A DNA stretch of 64,000 nt from Fuerstiella marisgermanici (GCF_001983935.1 NZ_CP017641.1:868001-932000); one strand, 5' to 3'. Counted from the first letter of the stretch, positions 55,501 to 63,887 are shown. Translations and numbers: made by a program. The notes: a model not told the origin generated them from the letters alone.

Positions 55501-55857
55501 GATCGCGCTGGTGAGTGTGACGGTGGGGCCAGCGGATTTCTGAGCGTTCAGAAAGGTATCGATGGCTTCAGGGAACCGGCGACCTAACAGTTGTTCGTAA
55601 CCGCCAAACGGGATCACTCCGACTTCGCGACCGACAAGTTGCTGCGGCAGATGAAAGCGATAGATCGCATACAAAAAGAACAACGCCCGAACTCGCTGGT
55701 ACAGGTTCGGACAGCTTCGGCGAAACTCATCCAGTGTTTCACAATGCGACAGCAGTTCGTCTGCGGAAAGATTGTCGCACAACCGGTCCAGCGGCTGGTT
55801 TCGCACAGCCGGATCGTCAGAGGTGATTACCTGCAGGAAGTCGGTCATGGTATTCAA
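52543..55857 (-). CDS. GHMP sugar kinase fused to UDPGP-type sugar pyrophosphorylase
   Basis: The 1104-residue protein has two enzyme halves. The N-terminal 600 residues contain GHMP-kinase landmarks like those of fucokinases: RTSVRMDFTHSAWSDI near 181-196, the glycine/serine loop IPKGSRLAVSTNLLGSLIAM at 315-334, GGSGGGWQDSGG near 368-379 and MLGGMSGGGMGFIFDP near 529-544. The last 370 residues look like a UTP-sugar pyrophosphorylase: VVTLAAGVGSRWTQGAGVVK near 736-755, CLHPVGHWYEIPNLL, and LMLHNVDTLGADLD. Together they could phosphorylate a free sugar at C1 and turn it into a UDP- or GDP-sugar. This resembles the bifunctional plant and Bacteroides fucokinase/GDP-fucose pyrophosphorylase, but with reverse order and a UDPGP-like module. 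The sugar is not known. A nucleotidyltransferase-like gene lies upstream on the same strand. Confidence 0.75.
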   Translation of the reverse strand: MNTMTDFLQVITSDDPAVRNQPLDRLCDNLSADELLSHCETLDEFRRSCPNLYQRVRALFFLYAIYRFHLPQQLVGREVGVIPFGGYEQLLGRRFPEAIDTFLNAQKSAGPTVTLTSAIAEAYHRLAFQTLANQVRRSVRTVKGNQWMFRTGHPADIPLRIRPELLEFNSSERCFPCLRERTSVRMDFTHSAWSDIFFLGMDFPEGAQVINASVDLAVRGRHKSPEPPIDCSLRIIDEPVLRLVSIDLDSKADIHDVNEVFDFARDYLGLLKAAVIAAGLIPPGLEGCGAKIADVFAATIGPGMGLEVVSRVNDIPKGSRLAVSTNLLGSLIAMCMRATGQVSSLTGALTEADRRIVAARAILGEWLGGSGGGWQDSGGVWPGIKLIQGAIATESDPEFGISRGRLMPQHSVFSDADISHETRERLQRSLVLVHGGMAQNVGPILEMVTEKYLLRSEAEWAARKDAISILADITTALADGDIAAVGRATDRNFREPLQTIIPWCSNAYTEELIRRCREKYKAQFHGFWMLGGMSGGGMGFIFDPAVRDEAQAWLQTMMQEVKQSMQDSVPFAMNPVVYDFAINDRGTFCELKRDGDMPVGYRALVVPDLLKADFNTLSPMTRREIERAGDVCRNGGEDSDFAMRMINRILPCSINDTESADTLQSLLKENGFDPVGHEQLREELTSGRLGLAQNRLAATVRIQDVNDDDVTDARAAIENSVVELGHKAISEGRAGVVTLAAGVGSRWTQGAGVVKALNMFCRMNGEFRSFLDIHLAKTRHAAKRFEAVVPHVISTGYLTDPAIRRFVQERYDSDDVRVSKGASVGLRMIPTIRDLQFAWEEMPQQVLDEQQEKMRSSVRAALANWARSSGEASDYTDNLPLQCLHPVGHWYEIPNLLLNGTLQRMLQQHPNLQYLMLHNVDTLGADLDAGCLGLHIASNADLSYEVISRRLDDRGGGLARVDGRVRLVEGLAMPREEDEFKLSYYNTLTTWISIDRLLQIFGLSRDDLADRSKIDAAVRTLGHRIPTYITLKDVKKRWGRGQEDVFPVLQFEKLWGDMTALPDVDCQYLVVPTMRGQQLKDPAQLDGWLRDGSAAYVESLVDWA

Positions 55858-55998
55858 TGAAAACTGGTTTCGGTGACGTCAGGGCTCGTGTTAACACCAA
55901 GGTCGCGGAGACGTAAGGGGCCGCAATGTTTGCGCGACTGCACTTCAGGCCAGCGCGCGGCGGACTCTACGCTGAAAGTAAACACATTCCCGCCATGA

Positions 55999-56838
55999 CT
56001 ACTTTTCAGCCAACAGAGCAACCAGTTCCGTCAGCACAAGGTCGCGATCGATGCCCCCGAGTGAAATGGCAAGCTGGGCCAACAGCAGTCCGTACTTGTA
56101 GCTGATGTTGTGGCGCGAACCATCGACTTCGAAGGCGAGATATCGCTCTGTCTGAGCCAACTGAGCGAGGGACGTTGATAGATCTACCGACTGATCGGCG
56201 GTCGCAGAGTCGAGATTTTTCTGCAGCAGTTTTAGCACGGTCGGCGTCAACACATGCATCCCAAACAGGCACAGGTAGTATCCGGCTCGCTGCCCGGCGA
56301 CCACCAGTTCCTGTTCTGCAACTGTCGGCGTTGGCTTCTCCACGACTGTGGCGACTTCGTACAGGTTGTCCTGTTGAGCGACAGGTGTGCCGCCTACGGT
56401 GCCGAAATAGATGATCTCGTTTTCGCGAGTGGCCTGAATGGCGGACACGGAGCATTCATGCTGTTTCGCCACCTCACACAACTGAGCCGCGCAGCTTTTT
56501 TCGTCGCGGCTGACGTAAAGGTGATCCGAAACCAAGTGCAGGAACGCTTCGTCGCCGACAAAATCGTTTGCACGCAAGATGGCGTCCCCGTAGCCTCGGG
56601 GATTGTCCTGTTCGAAGAACACCAGCCGCGATGCATGGGATCCCGCAGCCGACAGGTACGGTGCCGACTGCCCTGGCCGCACGATGATGGCGATTTCATC
56701 GATACCGGCATCCACAACTTCGTCCAGCGTACGCCGCAACGCCGTCCCCGGCACTCCATCGCGGTCCACAACACTTTGCAGCGGAAGGTTGGAGTGGTAT
56801 TCGCCGGCGGCCGTGATGACCGCCTTCCTGATTTTCAT
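55999..56838 (-). CDS. Divergent sugar nucleotidyltransferase-like protein
   Basis: Starting at the Met of MKIRKAVITAAGEYHSNLPL (56838) the product is 279 residues; ten more lie in frame upstream. It has the Rossmann-like layout of GalU-type enzymes: AVITAAG at the start, EVVDAGIDEIAIIVRPGQ, FFEQDNPRGYGDAILRAND, FLHLVSDHLYVS and VVEKPTP in the expected order. However, the usual G-x-G-T-R loop with its Lys after AAG is missing (it reads AAGEYHSNLPLQSVVDRDG), so catalysis may be lost or altered. The second conserved region (GYGDAILRA) is well kept. It lies 141 bases upstream of the kinase/pyrophosphorylase fusion and after a transketolase. A regulatory or accessory role for the fusion enzyme is possible but unproven. 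Confidence 0.65.
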   Translation of the reverse strand: MKIRKAVITAAGEYHSNLPLQSVVDRDGVPGTALRRTLDEVVDAGIDEIAIIVRPGQSAPYLSAAGSHASRLVFFEQDNPRGYGDAILRANDFVGDEAFLHLVSDHLYVSRDEKSCAAQLCEVAKQHECSVSAIQATRENEIIYFGTVGGTPVAQQDNLYEVATVVEKPTPTVAEQELVVAGQRAGYYLCLFGMHVLTPTVLKLLQKNLDSATADQSVDLSTSLAQLAQTERYLAFEVDGSRHNISYKYGLLLAQLAISLGGIDRDLVLTELVALLAEK

Positions 56839-56997
56839 CGTTGGATTGCTTTCAGCACAGTTCCGCAAGTTGCTGGTCCGACGCCGGTACTTCCGTTATC
56901 AGTCAACCGCTATCGAGCGGCTTCTGCGGCCGGTGCATTCGATGCCAATAGATTGCATCTCCTAAGCAACGAAAGCCAGACCGCCTGACCGAAGTTG

Positions 56998-58932
56998 CTA
57001 TCCCAGCAGCTTCTTCATGGACTCCATGATGCCATCGGAATCGAGCCCCTGATAGCCCATCTGTTGCCACAGGCCGCCCGAACCTTCTTTGTTGGTGCCG
57101 ATGTTGTTGTAGTTGCCCTTGAAGCCTCGTTTGAGTAACTCGGTGCCGAACTTTGAACCAACGCCGGTATTCACATTGAAGGATTCTGCGACCAGTACAG
57201 CGGGTGATGCTGCGAGTTTGGCCATCATCTCTTCGTCGTAAACGTTAAGAGTCGCTTTGCAGACCAGACCGACATCATGGCCAGCTTCTTTCAGGCGGAT
57301 GACCGCATCGAGGGCTCGATAGGTCGTTTCGCCGAAGCTGACAATGTAGCCAGCCTTGCCTTCCCGAATGACCTCGTCTTTGCCGGGCACAAACTGGTAG
57401 CCGTCGCCGAAAATACGGCTGCCGCTGTCGTCCAGCAGGTCTGGTACGCCGGATCGAGTGGAGAAGATAAACCGAAGGCCTTCTTCGCCGTAGATTTTCT
57501 TCAGGCACGCTCGAAACTGATGCTGGTCAGCCGGAAAGTACAGCCGCGTTTTGTCGTGACCATCGTCAGGCAAACCGTTGGCGGCGAACATGTTGTTCAA
57601 GCCGAAGTGGCACGTGTTGTCGGCCATGTCGTCGCAGCCAGCGTGGCTGAAATGAGCGAGCACGTTGCTGTCGTTCAGGCGAGCCATCGTGATTTCGGAA
57701 ACGACCATCTCCAAAAACGCTGAGAACGTCGCGAAGATGCCCTGCTTGCCTTTTTCGAAGCCGAACCCTGCCGCAGCCGAAAAGTTTCCTCGTTCCATGA
57801 TTCCGCCGCGAACGAAGACTTCCGGATGAGAAGCTCGCACGTGGTTCAGGCCACAGCTGCCTTCCAGGTCGCAGTCGAAAACCTTCACGCTGGCGATGCG
57901 GTCAGCTTCCGGGATCTCGTCCAGAATTTCGTTGACAATCTTCCCGAACAGATCTCGGTTCTTGCCGACGCTTTTTGCATCGCTGCCCTGATAAGTCGGG
58001 CCGCCGGGACCCTTGGTGACGGAGCCGAGATATTCGGCCGCTTCTTCGCGTCCGTTGGCTTTCAGGTAATCAATTGCGACAGCCGTTTTGATGACGTCGT
58101 GTCCGTGAGCGCTGCCTTCCAGCCCTTCCACGCCAGGACACATTTTGCGGCGATTGATCAATGCGACTGGACCGTCAGTCGTGACGGCGGCACACATGCG
58201 TGCGTACAGGCCGTCCAAGTCTTCGCCGTCGCCGATGTCGACCTTTAGCCCGTGACCTTCCAGCGTTTCTGAAACGTTGAAGCCGGGCAGGTAGTCAGAC
58301 GGATGTCCCGCAATGGTGACGTCGTTGTCGTCGACCAGCAGCTTCACATTTAGCTTTTGAGCAACCGCCAGCCGGGCGGCTTCCGCGTCGTTGCCTTCCA
58401 TCTGAGATCCGTCAGATCCCAGCATGAAGACGACCTTGTCAGAATTCGCGATCGCGACGCCGTTAACAAACGGCCACATGTGGCCCAGTCGGCCGGAACT
58501 GAACTTCACGCCTGGCGTAAACCCTTTTTCCGGGTGACCAGGCAGATGCGACAGATACTCGCGGTAGTGGAACAGTTTCTCCACGTCCATGTCGCCTTCC
58601 AGAACCGCCATCAGATATTGCGTGGCAACTCGATGACCCGCTTCGTCAAAAAAGACGGGCAGAACGTCCGGCGTTCCGCCGTTGCGAGCGTGTTCCATCA
58701 TGCCGTGCATGATGACGGTTTCTGGCACGGTATCGTATGGGCCGCCCGTGTGGCCGCCCAGGCCTTTGGCATCGGCGATGGCGGTGAAGAATATGATTGC
58801 GTCGCGGCAGACCTTGATGTTGGCGGCCAGTTGAGTTTTCTGTTCGTCCGTCAGCTTTGGCTGGTTGGGGTTCAGAGCGACAACTTTGTATTCACTTAAC
58901 GGGACAGGAAATTCCGTAGCCACTGACATCAT
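56998..58932 (-). CDS. tkt: Transketolase
   Basis: Two adjacent ATG codons (58932 and 58929) follow GGAG; the second has the better spacing. The roughly 644-residue protein has a thiamine-diphosphate N-terminal domain (GLGGHTGGPYDTVPETVIMH, KFSSGRLGHMWPFVNGVAIA, FMLGSDGSQMEGNDAEAARL, LLVDDNDVTIAGHPSDYL), a pyrimidine-binding domain (VRGGIMERGNFSAAAGFGFE, FATFSAFLEMVVSEITMARL) and a C-terminal domain (YIVSFGETTYRALDAVIRLK). It shuttles two-carbon units in the pentose phosphate pathway, cytosolic. It precedes the nucleotidyltransferase-like and kinase/pyrophosphorylase genes on the same strand with a gap of about 160 bases. A hairpin lies just upstream (59066-59113). Confidence 0.9.
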   Translation of the reverse strand: MMSVATEFPVPLSEYKVVALNPNQPKLTDEQKTQLAANIKVCRDAIIFFTAIADAKGLGGHTGGPYDTVPETVIMHGMMEHARNGGTPDVLPVFFDEAGHRVATQYLMAVLEGDMDVEKLFHYREYLSHLPGHPEKGFTPGVKFSSGRLGHMWPFVNGVAIANSDKVVFMLGSDGSQMEGNDAEAARLAVAQKLNVKLLVDDNDVTIAGHPSDYLPGFNVSETLEGHGLKVDIGDGEDLDGLYARMCAAVTTDGPVALINRRKMCPGVEGLEGSAHGHDVIKTAVAIDYLKANGREEAAEYLGSVTKGPGGPTYQGSDAKSVGKNRDLFGKIVNEILDEIPEADRIASVKVFDCDLEGSCGLNHVRASHPEVFVRGGIMERGNFSAAAGFGFEKGKQGIFATFSAFLEMVVSEITMARLNDSNVLAHFSHAGCDDMADNTCHFGLNNMFAANGLPDDGHDKTRLYFPADQHQFRACLKKIYGEEGLRFIFSTRSGVPDLLDDSGSRIFGDGYQFVPGKDEVIREGKAGYIVSFGETTYRALDAVIRLKEAGHDVGLVCKATLNVYDEEMMAKLAASPAVLVAESFNVNTGVGSKFGTELLKRGFKGNYNNIGTNKEGSGGLWQQMGYQGLDSDGIMESMKKLLG

Positions 58933-59065
58933 GTTCTCCGGCAGGCATTGGCATTGAAAATCAGAAAACGGCGTCGGGAGCCTGCGAATCCCTTTCCTCG
59001 CGCCGGAGTCGGCGCAAACCGTCATCGCGGTTGATATGCTGAATCGCCGGAAAGTATGAAGCCAG

Positions 59066-59113
59066 CCGCCGGAATTGCAACGCAGACCGTAGAAATGCTG
59101 CGTTTTCCGGCGG
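59066..59113 (-). terminator. Strong hairpin after the acidic repeat protein gene
   Basis: CCGCCGGAA (59066-59074) pairs with TTCCGGCGG (59105-59113), and inside it AACGCAG (59079-59085) pairs with CTGCGTT (59098-59104), leaving a 12-base loop and a four-base bulge. It starts 29 bases after the stop of the acidic protein gene on the minus strand. No T-run follows, so this is a hairpin-type end rather than a classical intrinsic terminator. Confidence 0.6.
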
Positions 59114-59141
59114 ATGGGGCTTGGATTTCAGGACGCAGCGG

Positions 59142-61991
59142 TTACCCGCCGAACATCCCGCTTAGCATTCCCAGCAGGCCGGAAGCCGGTTGCCCGGGCT
59201 GATTTAACAGCCACATGTGCCGCACCAGTTCGATACCGACGAAGGCACTCACCGCTGACAGTAACGCTCCGACGGCCACAAATGACGTCCAGAGGCCACC
59301 CCAGGGGGCGTCCTGCATTGCCCAACCTGCCCCTGCTGCCGCTCCGGCCGGAGCGACAAAACCGCCGACTTTCGTTTCGCCCGCTTCGAATCCGTCGTCG
59401 TCGGCTTCGTCTTCCGCGTCCCAGACGTCATCCATTTCGTCGTCTTCGAAATCGTCATCGAAGTCGTCGTCGCCCAGATCATCTTCGAATGCGCCGTCGG
59501 CATCGTAGTCGTCGACGGCAAGATCATCGCCGCCACCCATCGCCGGCTGAGCATCCACGCTGAATTCGTCGGCGCCGGTGTCGTCGTCGAACATCAGGAC
59601 ATTGGTGTCGGTGCCGTAGTCGTCGTCATCGTCGTCCAAACCAGCCAGCTCAAATTCGCTGTCGTTCGTCTCGTCCGAGATGTCCAGTTCCATCGTGCCG
59701 GCACCGGTCTTCGCCAGTTCTGCCTCTGCACCCGAAACGGCTGACATTGGCTGCGTTGAGCCCATGTCGTCAGCGTCCAGCGAAATTCCGCTTTCATCAT
59801 CGAACAATGCGATTCCGCTGTCGGCGGCTTCCAGTGTCAGACCGGAATCGTCATCGACGTCCAGCGAGATGCCGCTGTCGTCACCAAGCATTGCGCCGCT
59901 GTCCAGTGCTTCCAGATTGATTCCGCTGTCGTCTGCTTCCAGGCTAATACCGCTGTCTGCGATTTCGAGTGTGATTCCGCTTTCGTCCGCGTCGAAGCTC
60001 AGCCCACCGTCAGCAACATCCAGCGAGATCCCGCTGTCGTCATCTTCTTCCGTGTCGATCAGCTTCAGGTCGCTGTCTTCAGGCAGCAATAGTGCCGCTG
60101 AGTCGGAATCAGACGATTCATCCGAATCCGCTCCCTGCAGGCGAATGTCGCTGTCCGTCCGGTCTGCTCCGGAAAGGCTGACGTCGCTGTCACTGTCGGT
60201 GTCAGGAAGCAGGCCTTGAGGTTCCACCAACTGCACGTCGCTGTCGGAATCCATTCCCAGCACAATGTCTGAATCATCCGTGTCGTCGTCGCCGCCCATT
60301 GCTACGTCACTGTCGAGTCCCACCAGCATGCTGGAACCGTCCGACTCCGTTGCTGTCAGCCTCACGTCGCTGTCAGAATCAGAAAGGCGGACATCGCTGT
60401 CTTCTGCCAGTGTTGGCAGGACATCAGACTCATCCACCTCAGCTATCTCGCTGTCAGAATCAAGCCCAACCAGCAGCTCAGAACTATCCTGCGACGCATC
60501 GTCATTGCCAAACGACAAACGCACATCGCTGTCGGAATCCATCCCCACCAGCATGCGCGAACTTTCGTCTGCCGCATCGCTGTCGAGGACCGAGTTTTCG
60601 TCACCGTCGACGTCAATCCCCGGCAGCAACTTCGAACTTTCGCTTGACGGTGCGACCATCTTGATGTCACTGTCAGAATCTGTGCCAAGCACCATGGCGG
60701 CACTGTCGTCAGCAAAGTCCGGATCGGCGGAGGCCAGGTTCAGATCGCTGTCGGCATCGACGCCCACCAGCATCCGCGCGCTGGCATCGGAGTCGTTTTC
60801 GTCTGTTGAAACCAGATCGATTTCCTCGTCGCTGATGGAATCTGTCCCGACCAGCATGTGAGAACTCTCGTCAGAGTCGTCGGAGTCTTCGTCCGACATC
60901 TGCAAGTCTTCGCTGGCATCCGCTCCTGACAGCCTGACAGAACTGTCGGGGGCCGCAGTTACGCGATCGATGTCGCTGTGGGAATCCAATCCGCGAAGCA
61001 GGTACGAGCTTTCGTCAGAATCGTTATCGCTGTCTGCCGCGCTGTTGGCAAGCCGGATGTCACTGTCTGAATCGTCGCCGGATTGCGGCATGTCGAATTC
61101 ATTGACCGTCGCGTCTTCGTCAAATTCGACGTCACTATCCGAAGCGACAGACGCCAACTGAACGTCGCTGTCGGAGTCCATTGCCTGGTCCGACTCTTCA
61201 CTGAAGTCCAGTACGTTGGTGGAATCAAGGTCATCAGCTGCTTCAATGGCAGGGCTTGAATCATCTTCTGCCAACTGCACGTCACTGTCTGCGACAGGTA
61301 TGGCCGGAGAAGAATCGAACAGTGCCTCATCCATCGCCAAACGTACGTCGCTGTCTGACGCCGCCAAGTCCAGTTTTCCGGCATCCTTGTCATTGTCGAC
61401 AAGTTGTACGTCGCTGTCTGAATCTGAAAAGTCGAAGTCGAAATCATCATCGTCGTCGTCAGCCGCGACAACAACCGCATCGTCGTCGACCAGTTGAATG
61501 TCGCTGTCAGAATCTTCCAGCTCCACTTCAACTACTTCTTCGGCCTCAACAGCGTCGTCGTCTGAGCTGTCATCAACTTCGACCATGACGACGTCGCTGT
61601 CGGCGTCTTCCAGGTCAAAATCGAAGTCATCATCGTCATCAGCCGCAACTACTTCGACCGCCTCGTCGTCGTCATCCTCGTCAGCAGCTTCGAGGACTTC
61701 GACTTCTTCATCGTCCTCAAAAAACGAATCGTCGAAGTCAATTGCGATGCCGCTGTCGTCAGAATCATTCACCTCACCATCCACATCGGATGCGGAAATG
61801 ATCGGCATGTCGGGGGAAGAATCGGCCTGCTGCGAACGTGCGAACTCGTCGACGTGCGCTTCCAGAAACTTCCAGCTACCGCGATCTGCGAAGCCGCGAA
61901 TTTCGCCGCTTTCGCGGACCCGCATCAATTCGTCGGTGGTGAGCCCCAGACGTTCGGCCGCTTTTTCAAGTGTCAGATACTTCTTGGCCAT
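59142..61991 (-). CDS. Excisionase-like HTH protein with long acidic Ser-Asp repeats and C-terminal membrane helix
   Basis: The start at 61991 is chosen because MAKKYLTLEKAAERLGLTTD begins an excisionase/MerR-type helix-turn-helix (residues 4-55, up to WKFLEAHVDEFARSQQ); 33 more residues are open upstream. From about 60 to 830 the 949-residue protein is almost entirely Asp, Ser and Glu, built from degenerate units: many of type SDSDVRL/SDSDIQL, about nine of type SSRMLVGMDSDSD, and about eleven of type DDSGISLDV near 650-760. Near the C-terminus a Gly/Ala stretch and one membrane helix (TSFVAVGALLSAVSAFVGIE) precede GLLGMLSGMFGG. It would be an extremely acidic, membrane-anchored protein with a DNA-binding head. 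Cation binding by the repeats is possible. The role is unknown. Confidence 0.8.
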   Translation of the reverse strand: MAKKYLTLEKAAERLGLTTDELMRVRESGEIRGFADRGSWKFLEAHVDEFARSQQADSSPDMPIISASDVDGEVNDSDDSGIAIDFDDSFFEDDEEVEVLEAADEDDDDEAVEVVAADDDDDFDFDLEDADSDVVMVEVDDSSDDDAVEAEEVVEVELEDSDSDIQLVDDDAVVVAADDDDDDFDFDFSDSDSDVQLVDNDKDAGKLDLAASDSDVRLAMDEALFDSSPAIPVADSDVQLAEDDSSPAIEAADDLDSTNVLDFSEESDQAMDSDSDVQLASVASDSDVEFDEDATVNEFDMPQSGDDSDSDIRLANSAADSDNDSDESSYLLRGLDSHSDIDRVTAAPDSSVRLSGADASEDLQMSDEDSDDSDESSHMLVGTDSISDEEIDLVSTDENDSDASARMLVGVDADSDLNLASADPDFADDSAAMVLGTDSDSDIKMVAPSSESSKLLPGIDVDGDENSVLDSDAADESSRMLVGMDSDSDVRLSFGNDDASQDSSELLVGLDSDSEIAEVDESDVLPTLAEDSDVRLSDSDSDVRLTATESDGSSMLVGLDSDVAMGGDDDTDDSDIVLGMDSDSDVQLVEPQGLLPDTDSDSDVSLSGADRTDSDIRLQGADSDESSDSDSAALLLPEDSDLKLIDTEEDDDSGISLDVADGGLSFDADESGITLEIADSGISLEADDSGINLEALDSGAMLGDDSGISLDVDDDSGLTLEAADSGIALFDDESGISLDADDMGSTQPMSAVSGAEAELAKTGAGTMELDISDETNDSEFELAGLDDDDDDYGTDTNVLMFDDDTGADEFSVDAQPAMGGGDDLAVDDYDADGAFEDDLGDDDFDDDFEDDEMDDVWDAEDEADDDGFEAGETKVGGFVAPAGAAAGAGWAMQDAPWGGLWTSFVAVGALLSAVSAFVGIELVRHMWLLNQPGQPASGLLGMLSGMFGG

Positions 61992-62396
61992 GCTTCGGTC
62001 GACTCCCGACGGAGATTTCTGCCCGTGTTCGGCAGATTCTCGGTGACTTAACTGGTGAACCACGTGCGACGAGGAATGCAGCTCGCACACACGTTCGGCA
62101 GCGTCCTTGCGGATAAATTCAGCCCAGATCCTCCGGCTTACGCAATTCTAAATGTCAACCGGCAGGATGCAAGGTGTTTGTTTTGCCAGCCGACGAACGG
62201 AAACACGTACGATTAGACCTGAACGGATGGTGGCGGCTGTTGCAATGTCGCAACAGCCGCCCACCAACGCAAAACCGGCACATTCGGTGCAATGCGGAAA
62301 TTCCGCCGTGCAGTCGAATGAATGAATGCTCCGTATCTTCGTGAGCGTCGGCCATTTGACGCCGGTGGCTCCAGAAATTCCCTACTACGTCGGATT
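61992..62396. other. Region between the secreted solenoid protein and the acidic repeat protein
   Basis: About 400 bases between two minus-strand genes. It contains the hairpin at 62232-62261 and no gene. The first 100 bases upstream of the acidic protein start are open in its frame but look non-coding. Confidence 0.45.
62232..62261 (-). terminator. Perfect 12-bp hairpin after the secreted solenoid protein gene
   Basis: GGCGGCTGTTGC (62232-62243) and GCAACAGCCGCC (62250-62261) are perfect inverted copies around the six-base loop AATGTC. It lies 136 bases after the minus-strand stop at 62397 and before the start of the acidic protein gene, where transcription would be expected to end. No T-run follows. 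Confidence 0.6.
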
Positions 62397-63884
62397 CTAA
62401 TACTCGTAGACGAACTCAAACTGAGTCACGTACTCAATTCCGCCAAACGAGCTGTCGTTTGTGGTGGCGAAAATGTCGTACCCGCCGATGCCGCCATTTG
62501 CGACAAAGTCGGAAGCGAACACATTGTTCGACACAGTGACACTATCGTCTCCGGCACCGGTACTAATATTTGTTGTGCCGCCCACCGTGGAATCAAAGAT
62601 CGACACGTAATCTGTGCTGCGTCTTAAATTGATATCAATGTTGCCGCCAATGTTCGAATCACTAATGTCGACATCGCCACCGCCATTGTCAAAGAAGGCG
62701 ATCAGATTGCTATCGATGTTGACGCCGTTAAGTGAAAGCACATCCAGTCCATTGCGACTTCCCAACGTGACATTGTTCATCGGTGAACTGCCGGAAATCA
62801 TCATTGAAGAATTGCCGCTGCCGTTGCTCGCCGAAAACGAACCGACCGTTGCGGTTTCACGATCGCCCAACTCCAACTCGAACGTGTCGCTGCCGAATGC
62901 GTTCGTGACTTGGACCGAAGGCAAGTTGAGTGAGCGGAAACGGTCACGTAGGATCGTCGAACTGCCGCCACCGCCGTTGTCGATATTAACCTGAGGGATG
63001 TGAGCCCCTTCGATTCGAGCCTGATCGAAGCCCAAACCGTTTTTCACGTTAAGGCCGCCGTCCAGGTACGAAAAGTAGATTTGCAAGTTTGTCTCGCCTT
63101 CAGCACATTGCAGGTTCGTTTCGCCGGAAGACGAGAAGTCGCCAAGGAACACTGTCGAAGTGCCACTGTCGACATTTGTGTACAGGGAGCCTACATTCGA
63201 AAAGATAGAACTCAGGTCAAAATCTCCGTGGCCGGAGTCAACATAGACGTCTCCGTCGACAAAACCGCTGATTGTTACGTCGTCGTTCCCGTAGCCTGCG
63301 TTGTCGATCAACACAGAACCTCTGACGTAGGCCGCCAGTCCTGAAATAGTGGCCTGACCGACGGACACCGTGCTGTCGCCATCAGAACTCTGGACATACA
63401 CGTTGCCGCCAAATTCGCCTCGCAGGATCACCGACTGATTTCCGCTGCCGTCTGTAACATGAACGTCACCGCTGATTAGTCCGTATTGCGTAGCGAAGCT
63501 GTTGTCGCCCTGAAGGTCGTCGGAATACACGCTGCCGAGCGTGTCCAGGCCTCGCACGTTGACCGAATCGTCGCCCGACTGCCCGAACACCATTAGCTCT
63601 GCTGTCAAAGTTCCCAGCTCAAGACCTTCAACCTGCAGGTTGTCATTGCCGGCGCCGAGGCTTATTGCCAGGACGTCGGTCGGCATCTCAAACTGAATTG
63701 TGGCGAAGGTGCCGTTCGTGCTGCGCAACTGCACAATGTTATCAGACGGATTGCCGTTGTCTTCCAGCACGGCGTCGTTGTCCAGGCCATTCAATTGCAG
63801 GTATTCCGCATAGCCGGCCGACGCTGTCTTCAAAGATAGCGTCGCAGATACAGCGCACACCACGATCGCAGTACAGATTCTCAT
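62397..63884 (-). CDS. Secreted beta-solenoid-like repeat protein
   Basis: The 495-residue protein has a signal peptide (RICTAIVVCAVSATLSLKTA) and then only short beta strands broken by Gly, Asn, Asp and Ser turns, for example ISLGAGNDNLQVEGLELGTL, DVHVTDGSGNQSVILRGEFG, NVYVQSSDGDSTVSVG, DVDISDSNIGGNIDINLRRS and NISTGAGDDSVTVSNN. The spacing of about 20-24 residues per turn and 'GxGDDxVxV' words suggest a right-handed beta helix or a calcium-binding-like solenoid. The aromatic end (EFVYEY) might help outer-membrane placement. No catalytic site is apparent. It could be a surface or matrix protein. The gene starts four bases after the end of another minus-strand gene. Confidence 0.75.
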   Translation of the reverse strand: MRICTAIVVCAVSATLSLKTASAGYAEYLQLNGLDNDAVLEDNGNPSDNIVQLRSTNGTFATIQFEMPTDVLAISLGAGNDNLQVEGLELGTLTAELMVFGQSGDDSVNVRGLDTLGSVYSDDLQGDNSFATQYGLISGDVHVTDGSGNQSVILRGEFGGNVYVQSSDGDSTVSVGQATISGLAAYVRGSVLIDNAGYGNDDVTISGFVDGDVYVDSGHGDFDLSSIFSNVGSLYTNVDSGTSTVFLGDFSSSGETNLQCAEGETNLQIYFSYLDGGLNVKNGLGFDQARIEGAHIPQVNIDNGGGGSSTILRDRFRSLNLPSVQVTNAFGSDTFELELGDRETATVGSFSASNGSGNSSMMISGSSPMNNVTLGSRNGLDVLSLNGVNIDSNLIAFFDNGGGDVDISDSNIGGNIDINLRRSTDYVSIFDSTVGGTTNISTGAGDDSVTVSNNVFASDFVANGGIGGYDIFATTNDSSFGGIEYVTQFEFVYEY

Positions 63885-63887
63885 AGC

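Noticed and set aside
60000-61500. Regularly spaced 'tcgctgtc' words considered as a CRISPR-like array
   Set aside because: They are codon-level repeats within one open frame (SDSD-type units), with irregular spacing and no constant repeat/spacer layout.
59200-62046. Long plus-strand open frames opposite the acidic repeat protein (Ser-rich translations)
   Set aside because: These are antisense mirrors of the Asp/Ser codon repeats; the minus-strand frame has a recognisable HTH and membrane helix.
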